Of a stretch of 64,000 bases of DNA, positions 8,270-16,767 are shown in pieces; position 1 is the first letter of the stretch; each line of letters opens with the position of its first letter. A program made the position numbers and the translations under genes. The notes beneath the pieces are model-generated. The model searched no databases and was not told the origin of the DNA. It was given only the letters and a program-made list of their open reading frames with translations. Source of the DNA: an uncultured Pedosphaera sp. (lineage in GTDB: Bacteria; Verrucomicrobiota; Verrucomicrobiia; Limisphaerales; Pedosphaeraceae); assembly GCA_903918755.1 (NCBI GenBank), contig CAIXFN010000085.1, positions 19,344 to 83,343 of the forward strand. The letters run 5' to 3'.

Positions 8270-9076
8270 TTACTCTTTATTAACAGCTGGACCTGGCTTT
8301 GGTCTTGGCGCTGCCGGTATGAAGTTGGTGCGAAGATAGATCGATTCCTCGCCATTGTCGGGTGGTGGATTTTTGAGCAATTGCTCTGCCTCAGCTCGAG
8401 CAAATGCGGGGGCCTTTGCAACATTGAGGACTTCCATCAGCATTTGCTTCCTGTAATCACCCTTGGTTCTCTTTGCCTCTGCCAAGCATCTTTCATAAAA
8501 TGGCGCGCATGTCGGGAATTCCATGAATGTGGCATGCAGGGCTTCTATCCATGACTTCTGAAACTCTAGTGGTAAACGACGGGGGCCTTCCGTAAAGTGT
8601 CGCATACCTACTTTCTTGAAATAGCTTACGAGGCTTGCATCAAACAACACCAGAGCTCTTTGGGTTTCCGGAATATTTTTTTCGGCAAGAGTCTCTGCTA
8701 CAAATTTATTAAGTTGTTGTTCTGCTTGTGGGTTTCCAGCGCTTATGGCCAAAGACCAAGAATGCACAGCCTGCTCGCGCATGAACGCTGCGTTGCCATT
8801 GGTCGGAAAAAGAATTGTAAATTCGCGCTGCATGTTCGCCACATCAGGAGCCAAATTGGAAATCTTTTTTTGGAACTCGGCTATTTGTTCCGCTGTCGGC
8901 TTGTTTGTCTGCCATTGGGCAGGGATACTCAGATGATTGCGAGCTTGAATTTGTTTGTAAGCAATTTCTGCATTGGTCGAGATATGACGAGCCGCAAGGG
9001 TTTGGGCGAGTGAGGATTGAGTTATGAAAATGTGAGAAAAAAGGAGCAGAACCCAAGCGGGGGTGGCGATTTTCAT
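8270..9076 (-). CDS. Exported hypothetical protein, low-GC
   Basis: This 268-residue protein starts at the ATG at 9076 (MKIATPAWVLLLFSHIFITQ) with a typical Sec signal peptide and likely cleavage after SLA (AQ). I do not recognise a domain. The mature part is mostly helical, with phrases such as EKNIPETQRALVLFDASLVS. Base composition is visibly richer in A and T than its neighbours, and codon choice differs, suggesting acquisition by transfer or an orphan gene. It is flanked by the end of the TMTC-like gene (opposite strand) and by a 251-base gap holding an imperfect palindrome. No function is assigned. Confidence 0.7.
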   Translation of the reverse strand: MKIATPAWVLLLFSHIFITQSSLAQTLAARHISTNAEIAYKQIQARNHLSIPAQWQTNKPTAEQIAEFQKKISNLAPDVANMQREFTILFPTNGNAAFMREQAVHSWSLAISAGNPQAEQQLNKFVAETLAEKNIPETQRALVLFDASLVSYFKKVGMRHFTEGPRRLPLEFQKSWIEALHATFMEFPTCAPFYERCLAEAKRTKGDYRKQMLMEVLNVAKAPAFARAEAEQLLKNPPPDNGEESIYLRTNFIPAAPRPKPGPAVNKE

Positions 9077-9199
9077 GCGAATTGGTTTAATTCCGCTTTT
9101 GCTGGACGTCAACAATTAAAAATTGGACCTGCTTTTCAAGACCCAGGACTCATGCTCACGCGCCTTGAATTTGAACGAGCGTGGAGGAATGTTGGCACC

Positions 9200-9246
9200 T
9201 CCTCTCCCCGGCCCTCCATTTTGAATGGCGGAGAGGGGGAAGAGGG
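9200..9246. repeat. Imperfect palindrome (possible dispersed repeat)
   Basis: An inner stem CCATT-TTG-AATGG (9217-9229) is nested in an outer pyrimidine/purine arm pair (CCTCTCCCC against GGAGAGGGGG). It lies in the gap upstream of the low-GC exported gene. The form resembles short palindromic intergenic repeats, but only one copy is seen in this window. The rest of the 9077-9327 gap shows nothing else. Confidence 0.4.
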
Positions 9247-9327
9247 CTGGTTTCCCATCGATTCGGCCCATGTTTTTTCCACGGATTCAGGAGTCCTGAG
9301 GCTGGCGGGCTCGCCTGCCAAGCCGCA

Positions 9328-10113
9328 CTAACCGGCGGCAAGCTGTGATTTCGGCAGGCGGCGGAGTTCCCCATTCACGCTCCCGACCACGAAATCGAAA
9401 CGGTCCCGTTCGAGGCAGCAGGCCACATCGTCGCGCAGTTCGGGCACGCCCAGCAGGCGGCGGCCGTTGCTGGAATTGACCACGGCGGCGGGGAGGTCCG
9501 TCTGATGCAGTTCGAAGATGTTGCGGGCCATTCGGGCGGAATCGGCGGCGCGGCCGTCGTCCGCCGGCCAGATGAGGGCGGCCAGCGCTCCGGCGCCCAG
9601 CACATCCTCGTAGGCGGCCCGTTCGAGCGTGCCGCTGCAGACCAGGATGATTTTTTCGGGGGCGCGGGCGCGGAGGTGGGCGGCGGTGGCGGCCAGGTTG
9701 GGGAACGCGGCCGCCAGCAATTCGCCTGCTCCGGTGCAAGCCCGGAGCGCGCGCGATCCGTTGGTGGTGGTGACCACAATCGTGCGTCCGGCGATGCGCT
9801 CTGGCCGGAACTCCCGCGGGGAGTTGCCCAGGTCAAATTCCACACCTCCAGTGAGGGCGGCACCGATGCGCCAGCCGTCGCGCTCTCCGGCCAGCAGGAC
9901 GTCCGGGCGTTGCCGCCGGAGTTCCAGGGCTTCGGAAATCTCCACCACGGGAATCACCGCCGCAGCGCCGTTGCCCAGGGCGGTCACGATGGTGGTGGTG
10001 GCGCGGAAAACGTCAAATACCACACACACGGTCTGGCGAAGATCGCGACCGGGCAGGGAGGCAAAATCCGCGGGCGTGAACAGGACTTCCAGTTGAACGG
10101 GGGAGAGGCTCAT
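9328..10113 (-). CDS. comB: ComB-like 2-phosphosulfolactate phosphatase
   Basis: The 261-residue protein has ComB family signatures: VVFDVFRATTTIVTAL, LLAGERDGWRIG, DLGNSPREF and VVTTTNGSRAL. ComB removes phosphate from 2-phosphosulfolactate to give sulfolactate, part of coenzyme M biosynthesis in archaea; bacterial homologues occur widely without the rest of that route. I chose the ATG at 10113 because the glycosylase stop codon lies at 10115, right beside it, and MSLSPVQLEVLFTP begins the domain. No comA or comC homologue is visible in the window, so the substrate here is uncertain. Confidence 0.87.
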   Translation of the reverse strand: MSLSPVQLEVLFTPADFASLPGRDLRQTVCVVFDVFRATTTIVTALGNGAAAVIPVVEISEALELRRQRPDVLLAGERDGWRIGAALTGGVEFDLGNSPREFRPERIAGRTIVVTTTNGSRALRACTGAGELLAAAFPNLAATAAHLRARAPEKIILVCSGTLERAAYEDVLGAGALAALIWPADDGRAADSARMARNIFELHQTDLPAAVVNSSNGRRLLGVPELRDDVACCLERDRFDFVVGSVNGELRRLPKSQLAAG

Positions 10114-10114
10114 A

Positions 10115-10975
10115 TCAAACGGGGTTGGGATGGGTGCGCATGTAATGAAACAGGTACTGCTGGGCGTAACCGGAATGGGGCCCAAAATAGGTGGTGATAA
10201 ACCGCTGCAGCCGGGCGGGGGACCGAGCCCGCCGGGGAAAATAAAGTCGCCGCAAGGCTTTCATGACCCAGACGTCCACCGGGAATGCCTGGGGAAAATC
10301 ATAGGCAAAAAGCAGCACGCAATCCGCGATCTTGGGGCCTACCCCCGGCAGGGTGATCAGGGCCTCTCGCGCCTCCGCTAGTTCCACTCCGCGCAACCGC
10401 TCGAGATCGAGTTTCCCGCCGGCTACGGCCCGGGCCGCCGCCAGCAAATAGGGGGCGCGAAAACCCATTTTGCAATCCCGCAAATCGGCCTCGCTCAGCG
10501 CGGCCAGGCGTTCGGCGGAAGGAAAGGCGTGCGTTGGGGAATGCCCGTTTGGCACCGCCAAAGGTTCCCCGTATCGCTCCGCCACGAGGGCTACGATTTG
10601 TTGAATTTGGACGATCTGTTTGGTCGAGGAAAGGATGAAGGAAGCGAGGCATTCCCAAGGATCCTGCCGGAGGAGGCGTAATCCCCGCGCGTGCTGAACC
10701 GCTGCCCGCAAGGGCTCATCCGCGGGAAAACTGGCCAGCACGGTCGGCAGATCCAAATCGGTTTGCAAATAGTGAGTCAGCCAGGACCAATCCGTCACTG
10801 GTCCGGCGGTGGTGGCCTCGATGCCCCCGGGAACGCCGTGCAATTGCACCCAATGGCGATGGATCACACCGGTCCAGACTCCGGCACCCGGCTGCCACCG
10901 GAAGGCCTGGCCGGAGGCCAGCGTGGTGGCGAGATCGTAATCCGCCACCAAGATCTTCAACGCATTCCCCGGCAT
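10115..10975 (-). CDS. OGG-type 8-oxoguanine DNA glycosylase/AP lyase
   Basis: This 286-residue protein has the OGG1 layout: an N-terminal beta domain (SGQAFRWQP), then the HhH-GPD core. The helix-hairpin-helix LPGVGPKIADCV carries the catalytic lysine (Lys215), and FPVDVWV carries the conserved aspartate (Asp234). The enzyme excises 8-oxoguanine and nicks the strand. The ATG at 10975 (MPGNALKILVADYDL) matches the family N-terminus; longer frames run into the antisense of the upstream gene. Its start overlaps the end of the PAP2-GT39 gene by 19 bases, and comB follows after 1 base, so the three are probably co-transcribed. Function of the glycosylase is well supported. Confidence 0.9.
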   Translation of the reverse strand: MPGNALKILVADYDLATTLASGQAFRWQPGAGVWTGVIHRHWVQLHGVPGGIEATTAGPVTDWSWLTHYLQTDLDLPTVLASFPADEPLRAAVQHARGLRLLRQDPWECLASFILSSTKQIVQIQQIVALVAERYGEPLAVPNGHSPTHAFPSAERLAALSEADLRDCKMGFRAPYLLAAARAVAGGKLDLERLRGVELAEAREALITLPGVGPKIADCVLLFAYDFPQAFPVDVWVMKALRRLYFPRRARSPARLQRFITTYFGPHSGYAQQYLFHYMRTHPNPV

Positions 10976-13149
10976 TCGATGATTTGGAGGCGGCGAATCA
11001 ACCGCCCGTGATGCAGCACGTCCACAAAGCCCAAATCCTTCAGCGAGGTGAATTCCGCCTTCAGCATTTCCGGCAGGGGATCCACGTGCTTCATTTCCAA
11101 GCCCATTTCCCGGGCGAACACGGCGTTTGCCCCATGATGCTCCCGGTAGCCTGGCCAGAAGTAATATTGGTTGTCCGGCTGGTTTGCGGTGATGCAGTAC
11201 ACCAGCGGATCTTGCCGGATGCGGGCCCGGGCTTCGGGCAGGTAAAGCGCCATTTCGCTGGTAATCCCATAATGGGCGCCGATCAGGAGGACCGGTTTGC
11301 CTTCGCCCAGCATGCGTTGGCGCACCGCGTCCACCGCCTCGGCGGTTTCCTTCCAGCCGGAAATGCGACGCAACGCGTTGGCCTGCGGGGGCAGCTCCCG
11401 CCCAGCCAGCTTTTCCGTGAGGCGGGGTGCGTGCAGCAGGACTTCCACGACCGCCCCGATGCTCAGGGCCGCCGCCAGCCAGGGCCGGCACCGTTTATCG
11501 CCCGTCTGCCAGCGTTCGTCCCAGTAAATCACTCCGACGCACAGAAACGGAATCACCGCCGGCGCAATCCAATTCAGCAGCACCCGGGAATGGAAGCTTA
11601 GCAGGAAATAAGTCCCCACCACCGGCGCGCCCATGCAAAAACAGAACGTCAGCAAGGGGTTCCGCGGGCGCTGCCGCCACAGTTTGGCCACCGCCCACAG
11701 CACTGGCAGGACGATGAACGGGTTCAGAACAAACGTTTCCCCGCCCACGAATTCCAGGGTATACCGGGTGAAGTTCACCCATAACGATCCCACCGACCAG
11801 GCTTCCTCCAGTCGCCCGCCCTCCGCCACGTGCTTCACCGTGATCCAATGATGCTGGTAATTCCAAAGCACGACCGGCGTGGTGCAGAGCAGGGTGACGA
11901 GCAAGGCGAGATAAGGCCCCGACCGGCGCAGGTGGCGACGCGCGGGGGGATGCAGCAGGAAAAACAACCCCCAAGACAACCATTGAAAGAGCGCCGTGTA
12001 TTTCGACAGGAATCCCAGGCCCGACCAGAGTCCCACCCAGAGCCAATCCCGCGTCGTGCCCGTGTCGCGGACCGCCCGCCACCCGGCCAGCATCGCGAGC
12101 GTCCAGAACAACACTGACAAGGGATCCACCGTCATCAGGATATTCCCGATGGCCATGAGCGGAATTGCGGGGCACAACGCTACAATCCAAAATCCCGCCC
12201 GCGGGCTGACTTCGCGCACCAAGAAGCGCAGCAGGGAAAACTGGATCAAGGCGGCGATAATTGGGGGAAAGAAATGGATGCCAAAGGAGTTGTCGCCCCA
12301 CAGGCCGGTGCCGATGAAATGGGTGTAGGCGATCAGGGGCGGTTTGCTATAATACGAGAGCGCCGGATGCTTGGACCACATCCACTGGTACGCTTCATCT
12401 TCCGCCACATCAATTATCCCGCTGGCCAGAAAGCACAGCTGCACCACCAGTTGGGTCCCAATGACGACATAGGCCAGATTGATCCATTGCTGGGCCACCT
12501 GCGCGGGGTTGGGGGAGGCGGGGGCGGGGGCGCGGTTCGGACCATCGTCCCGGATGTCGATCAGCGAAGGAAATCGTCGCCACCACAATGGAAACCACCG
12601 TTGGCCTGCCTGTTGCCACAGGGCATCCACCAACCAAACCACGGCCACGGCGTAACCGGCGCCAAGGATCGCTCCGACCAGAACATCACTCGGATAATGC
12701 ACCCCGTTGTAAATGCGGGAAAAACTCACCAGCACGGCGCCCGGCAGCATGAACCGCCAACTGCGCCGGTAATAAATGAGCAGGACCATCGTGGCCGCAA
12801 ACCAGTTGGCGGCATGCGAGGAGGGCATGCTCCCGCTGTCCGTCCGGCCGATCGAGGGTGGCATATGGACATCCGGGAGAGTCAGAAACGGGCGGGGCCG
12901 GTGGATCAGGTGCTTGAGGGAATTGCAGATCACCGAATCGCCCACCGCGATGGCCAGAATCAACATGAAAAGACAGACGCGTCCGCGCGCCCCGCCTTTC
13001 CACGCCAGCAGTCCGCACGCCAGCACGAGCACCGGGGCGAACAGCCGGTTGCCACTGCAAAGGGGCATGAACCAGTCGAGCAGGGGATTGCTCAGGACCG
13101 GGTTGACCCAGTGAAACAAGAAAACGTCGAGGCTTTGGAGCCAGTGCAT
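10957..13149 (-). CDS. PAP2 phosphatase fused to GT39 (ArnT-like) glycosyltransferase
   Basis: This 730-residue membrane protein has two recognisable halves. Residues about 1-180 are a PAP2 lipid phosphatase with all three motifs: KHLIHRP (79-85), PSSH (109-112) and SRIYNGVH (144-151). Residues about 220-730 are a GT39/PMT glycosyltransferase of ArnT type: DEAYQWMWSKHPALSYYSKP (251-270) followed by many membrane spans and a soluble C-terminal part. PAP2 enzymes dephosphorylate polyprenyl or lipid A phosphates; GT39 enzymes use polyprenyl-phosphate sugars. Joining both suggests recycling or trimming of the lipid carrier at the site of transfer (inference). No frameshift separates the halves. 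Confidence 0.88.
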   Translation of the reverse strand: MHWLQSLDVFLFHWVNPVLSNPLLDWFMPLCSGNRLFAPVLVLACGLLAWKGGARGRVCLFMLILAIAVGDSVICNSLKHLIHRPRPFLTLPDVHMPPSIGRTDSGSMPSSHAANWFAATMVLLIYYRRSWRFMLPGAVLVSFSRIYNGVHYPSDVLVGAILGAGYAVAVVWLVDALWQQAGQRWFPLWWRRFPSLIDIRDDGPNRAPAPASPNPAQVAQQWINLAYVVIGTQLVVQLCFLASGIIDVAEDEAYQWMWSKHPALSYYSKPPLIAYTHFIGTGLWGDNSFGIHFFPPIIAALIQFSLLRFLVREVSPRAGFWIVALCPAIPLMAIGNILMTVDPLSVLFWTLAMLAGWRAVRDTGTTRDWLWVGLWSGLGFLSKYTALFQWLSWGLFFLLHPPARRHLRRSGPYLALLVTLLCTTPVVLWNYQHHWITVKHVAEGGRLEEAWSVGSLWVNFTRYTLEFVGGETFVLNPFIVLPVLWAVAKLWRQRPRNPLLTFCFCMGAPVVGTYFLLSFHSRVLLNWIAPAVIPFLCVGVIYWDERWQTGDKRCRPWLAAALSIGAVVEVLLHAPRLTEKLAGRELPPQANALRRISGWKETAEAVDAVRQRMLGEGKPVLLIGAHYGITSEMALYLPEARARIRQDPLVYCITANQPDNQYYFWPGYREHHGANAVFAREMGLEMKHVDPLPEMLKAEFTSLKDLGFVDVLHHGRLIRRLQIIECRGMR

Positions 13150-13203
13150 TGCCGGGAGAATCTAGCCCCCAAAACCATTCATTCAACCACCAAAGTGGGG
13201 AGG

Positions 13204-14196
13204 CTACCCATGCCGCCCCGGGGAATCGAGGCGCCCCGAAAGCGAGGAAACGACGTTTTGCAGCAGGATGAACAGCAAAAGCAAGAGGCCCACCACGATC
13301 ACCGTCCACCAGGAATTGAGGTTTTGATACGTAATCAAGGTCTGGATCAGGCCCAGGATCAGCACCCCCATCGCAGTTCCCGCCATGTAACCCACACCGC
13401 CGCTGAGCAGGGTCCCGCCGATCACCACCGCGGCGATCGCTTCCAATTCCTTCCCCACGCAGGCGGCCGGGTCGCCATTCTGGGTGGTGAAGGTATAAAC
13501 GACTCCCGCGAGGGCCGAGCAAAGGCCCGCCACGGTGTAGGTCAGGATCTTGGTGCGCGCCACCGGCAGTCCCATCAGCCGGGCGGAGGTCTCGTCGCCG
13601 CCCAACGCGTAGATGTAGCGGCCGAACCGGGTGTAATGCGCCAGCCACAATGCGCCGACGAACAGCGTCACGAAACAGGTGGCTGCAAACGGCCAACTGA
13701 CTTGGGAATTCAGGGGCAGCGCGAAGTCCCGGTTGATGCGTTCGGCGTAGAAAGCGTGGTGGATGCCCAAGTTGTCCGGCCGCACCACGAAAGCCAGGCC
13801 GCGGGCCAAAAACATGCCCGCCAAAGTGACCAGAAACGGCGGCAATTCAAACCACTGGATCAGACAACCCATGGCCGCGCCGAACAGCGCCCCGAGGACC
13901 AGTCCCAACAGAATGGCCAGCACCGGATTGACGTGATGCTCCTCCACCAGCGTGGCGATGAGGATGCTGGTGAACCCGATGACCGAACCCACGGAGAGGT
14001 CAATTCCACCAGCCAGGATGACCAGGGTGGCCCCCACGGCCGCGACTCCCAGCACCGCGTTGCCGCCAAAAAGGTTCACCAGGACGCGCAGGGAAAAGAA
14101 ATTGTGGAAACTGGCGCACCCGGCTCCGTAGAGCGTCGCCAGGACGACGGCGGTGGCGAGCAACGGGATGTATTGGGAGGCGATCCGTGGTTTCAT
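13204..14196 (-). CDS. yjfF: ABC sugar permease (YjfF-like)
   Basis: This 330-residue inner-membrane permease of the ribose/furanose ABC family contains LAGGIDLSVGSVIGFTS and the EAA-like EAIAAVVIGGTLLSGGVGYM. It starts at the ATG at 14196, which overlaps the stop of the preceding permease by 4 bases (ATGA). It is the last gene of a four-gene importer in the order binding protein, ATPase, permease, permease, which is the order of E. coli ytfQ-ytfR-ytfT-yjfF (galactofuranose uptake). The substrate assignment rests on synteny and general similarity; ribose, arabinose or other furanose uptake is not excluded. Confidence 0.82.
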   Translation of the reverse strand: MKPRIASQYIPLLATAVVLATLYGAGCASFHNFFSLRVLVNLFGGNAVLGVAAVGATLVILAGGIDLSVGSVIGFTSILIATLVEEHHVNPVLAILLGLVLGALFGAAMGCLIQWFELPPFLVTLAGMFLARGLAFVVRPDNLGIHHAFYAERINRDFALPLNSQVSWPFAATCFVTLFVGALWLAHYTRFGRYIYALGGDETSARLMGLPVARTKILTYTVAGLCSALAGVVYTFTTQNGDPAACVGKELEAIAAVVIGGTLLSGGVGYMAGTAMGVLILGLIQTLITYQNLNSWWTVIVVGLLLLLFILLQNVVSSLSGRLDSPGRHG

Positions 14197-15209
14197 GATT
14201 TCCTGGCGGCCCACCAGCCCGCCACGCGGCGGCGGAAGGCTGGCGATTGCAAAAGGCAGACGGCGATGATTGCCAGCGCCTTCGGCACGGGTGCAACATC
14301 GGATTTCACATTCAGCGCGTACATCGTGGTGGTCAGGGTGCGAATGAACAGGGCGCCCACGATCGCGCCGACCAGGTAGAAGCGACCACCGGTCAGCGCC
14401 GTGCCGCCCACCACCACCGCCAGGATGGCGTCCAACTCCAGCGACAACCCGATCTTGTTGGCGTCCACACTTTTGATGTTGGAGGTGTCGATCAAACCCG
14501 CCAGACCCGCGCACAGCCCGGAAAAGGTATAAACGAGGAACTTCACCGTCCGGGCGTTGACCCCGGCGAAGGCGCTGGCGGTTTGGTTATCCCCGACGGA
14601 TTCAATGAACAACCCAATGGCCGTCTTCCGGGTGAGCACTGCGGTGAGGAGCAACATACCCAGGCTGAGCAGCGCCGGAAAGGGCAGTCCCAGCAAGTGG
14701 CCGTTGCCGACGAACACCAACCGGGGATCTTCGAAGTAAATCTGCTGCCCATTGGTGATCAACTGCGCCACGCCGCGCCCACCCACCATCAGTACCAGGG
14801 TGGCCACCAACGGTTGGACGCGAAAGAGCGTAACCAGCAGGCCGTTCCAGCAACCTGCCGCCACCGCCACCGCGAGGGCTGCCAGAATCACGGCGGGGAA
14901 GGGGACCTTGGGATTGTTGATGAGTTCGGCCGCCACCGTGCCGGCAATGGCCATCACCGCCCCCACGGACAAATCGACTCCGCCCGTGGCAATGACCAGC
15001 GTCATCCCCAGCGCGAGGATCATGACCGGCGCGCCCCGGTTGATGATGTCCACGAGCGAGCCATAAAGGTGGCCGTCCCGGATTTCGAGGTGGAAAAAGC
15101 CCTTGGTGAAAAACAGATTGAACAGCAGCAGCAACGCCAGTCCGGTCAGCGGCCAGATCAGGCTGGACCACCAGCGCGCGGGTTGTTTTTGGAATCGGTC
15201 AGCGCGCAT
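14193..15209 (-). CDS. ytfT: ABC sugar permease (YtfT-like)
   Basis: This 338-residue permease has ATGGVDLSVGAVMAIAGTVA and ELDAILAVVVGGTALTGGRF, hallmarks of RbsC/YtfT-type permeases, and about ten hydrophobic segments. It would pair with the YjfF-like protein to form a heterodimeric channel, as in the E. coli furanose importer. The ATG at 15209 overlaps the end of the ATPase gene by 11 bases, which supports co-translation in one transcript. Confidence 0.83.
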   Translation of the reverse strand: MRADRFQKQPARWWSSLIWPLTGLALLLLFNLFFTKGFFHLEIRDGHLYGSLVDIINRGAPVMILALGMTLVIATGGVDLSVGAVMAIAGTVAAELINNPKVPFPAVILAALAVAVAAGCWNGLLVTLFRVQPLVATLVLMVGGRGVAQLITNGQQIYFEDPRLVFVGNGHLLGLPFPALLSLGMLLLTAVLTRKTAIGLFIESVGDNQTASAFAGVNARTVKFLVYTFSGLCAGLAGLIDTSNIKSVDANKIGLSLELDAILAVVVGGTALTGGRFYLVGAIVGALFIRTLTTTMYALNVKSDVAPVPKALAIIAVCLLQSPAFRRRVAGWWAARKS

Positions 15210-16728
15210 GACTGGAGCCTGCTATGGTATGCAGGATGGCTTCTTCACTGATGGCGTCCCCGGCGAGTTCCCCCACCTTGGCCCGGTCCCGCAGCACGAC
15301 CACGCGCTGGCAGCCCCGCACGACTTCCTCAAGTTCCGAACTGATAAAAAGAATGGCCATACCCTTTTCGCGGAGCGATTGCACCAACTTCTCGATCTCC
15401 GCTTTCGCCCCCACGTCGATTCCCCGGGTGGGTTCGTCCAGGATCAAAAGGCGCGGCTGCATCGCCAGCCAACGGGCCAGCAGGACTTTTTGTTGGTTGC
15501 CCCCGCTGAGGTTCATCACCGCCTGCTCCGGTCCGGGCGTGCTGATGCCAAGTAATTTTATGAATTCGTCGGCAATTTCGCCTTGCCGTTTCCGGCTGAT
15601 GGGGCGGAGCAATCCCGCCCGAGCTTGCAACGCCAGGATGATGTTTTCCCGCACGGACAAATGGGGGATCACACCCTCCACCTTGCGGTTTTCGGGCGTG
15701 AACGCCAATCCTTCCTGGATGGCATGGCGGGGGGAACGGAACGCGGTTTTCTTTCCGCCCAGCCACATTTCGCCGCTGCGCGCGCGGTCGATTCCGAAAA
15801 TGATCCGCGCCGTCTCGGTGCGCCCGGAGCCCAGCAAACCGGCCAGGCCGACCACTTCGCCCTGGCCCACCGTCAGGTCCAGTGGTGCAATGGACCCCGG
15901 CCGGCCAAACTGCCGCAGTTCCAGCAAGACCTCGGGGGCAGGGGCGTGACGAGCCGCTTCCGTGCCCCGTTCCACCGCCTTCATTTTGGTCAGTTCCCGG
16001 CCCACCATGCGGCTGACCAGTTCCACCCGCGGCAGTTTGGCGGTCTCGTATTCCCCCACCAAACGGCCATCCCGCAACACCGTGATCCGGTCGGCGATGG
16101 CGTAAACCTGGTCCAGAAAATGGGTCACAATCACGATCCCCATGCCTTGGGCGCGCAGCTTGCGCAGTACCTGGAACAACTCCTCCACCTCCTTGGCGTC
16201 CAGGCTGGAAGTCGGCTCGTCGAGGATCAGCAATTTGGCCTCCACGTCCAATGCCCGCGCCAGCGCGGTCAATTGCTGGATGGCGATGGAATGGGAGGCC
16301 AGTGGTTGGTGGACGTCCAGTTTCAGATCCACGCGCGCCAGCGCTGCTTCCGCGCGCCGGGCCATCGCGCGCCAGTCAATCATGCCCCAGCGCATCGGCT
16401 GGCGGCCCAGGCAGATGTTTTCCGCCACCGAAAGGTGGGGGATCAGATTCACTTCCTGATAAACGGTGCTGATGCCCACGGATTCCGCGTCCTTGGTGGA
16501 GCGGGGCGCGATGGCGACCCCGTCCAGTCGGAACGTCCCGCCATCCCGTGGATACACGCCGGTCAATACTTTGATCAGCGTGCTCTTGCCGGCGCCGTTC
16601 TCGCCCATCAGGGCATGCACCTCCCCGCGGCGGACGGTGAAGTCCACCCCTTCCAGCGCTTTGACTCCCGGAAAGCTCTTGGAAAGCCCGCGGATTTCCA
16701 ACAGCGATGCAGACGCTTCGAGAGTCAT
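15199..16728 (-). CDS. ytfR: ABC sugar importer ATPase, double NBD (YtfR/RbsA-like)
   Basis: This 509-residue protein carries two ATP-binding cassettes. The N-terminal cassette has Walker A GENGAGKST, Walker B LLILDEPTSSLD and a degenerate signature (SIAIQQLTALARA). The C-terminal cassette has a variant Walker A region (LAGLLGSGRTE), a canonical signature LSGGNQQKVLLARW and Walker B LLILDEPTRGID. This asymmetry is typical of RbsA/MglA/YtfR ATPases. It energises uptake by the two downstream permeases. The ATG at 16728 begins MTLEASASLLEIRGLSKSFP. The binding protein gene ends 39 bases upstream. Confidence 0.9.
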   Translation of the reverse strand: MTLEASASLLEIRGLSKSFPGVKALEGVDFTVRRGEVHALMGENGAGKSTLIKVLTGVYPRDGGTFRLDGVAIAPRSTKDAESVGISTVYQEVNLIPHLSVAENICLGRQPMRWGMIDWRAMARRAEAALARVDLKLDVHQPLASHSIAIQQLTALARALDVEAKLLILDEPTSSLDAKEVEELFQVLRKLRAQGMGIVIVTHFLDQVYAIADRITVLRDGRLVGEYETAKLPRVELVSRMVGRELTKMKAVERGTEAARHAPAPEVLLELRQFGRPGSIAPLDLTVGQGEVVGLAGLLGSGRTETARIIFGIDRARSGEMWLGGKKTAFRSPRHAIQEGLAFTPENRKVEGVIPHLSVRENIILALQARAGLLRPISRKRQGEIADEFIKLLGISTPGPEQAVMNLSGGNQQKVLLARWLAMQPRLLILDEPTRGIDVGAKAEIEKLVQSLREKGMAILFISSELEEVVRGCQRVVVLRDRAKVGELAGDAISEEAILHTIAGSSHAR

Positions 16729-16767
16729 GCGCGGGTCGGCGGCGGCGGCTTGGTCAGGGAGGGAGGC

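Noticed and set aside
12274..14379. Long plus-strand open frame opposite the PAP2-GT39 and permease genes
   Set aside because: Spans two real genes and their spacer on the other strand, with low-complexity His/Gln/Gly content.
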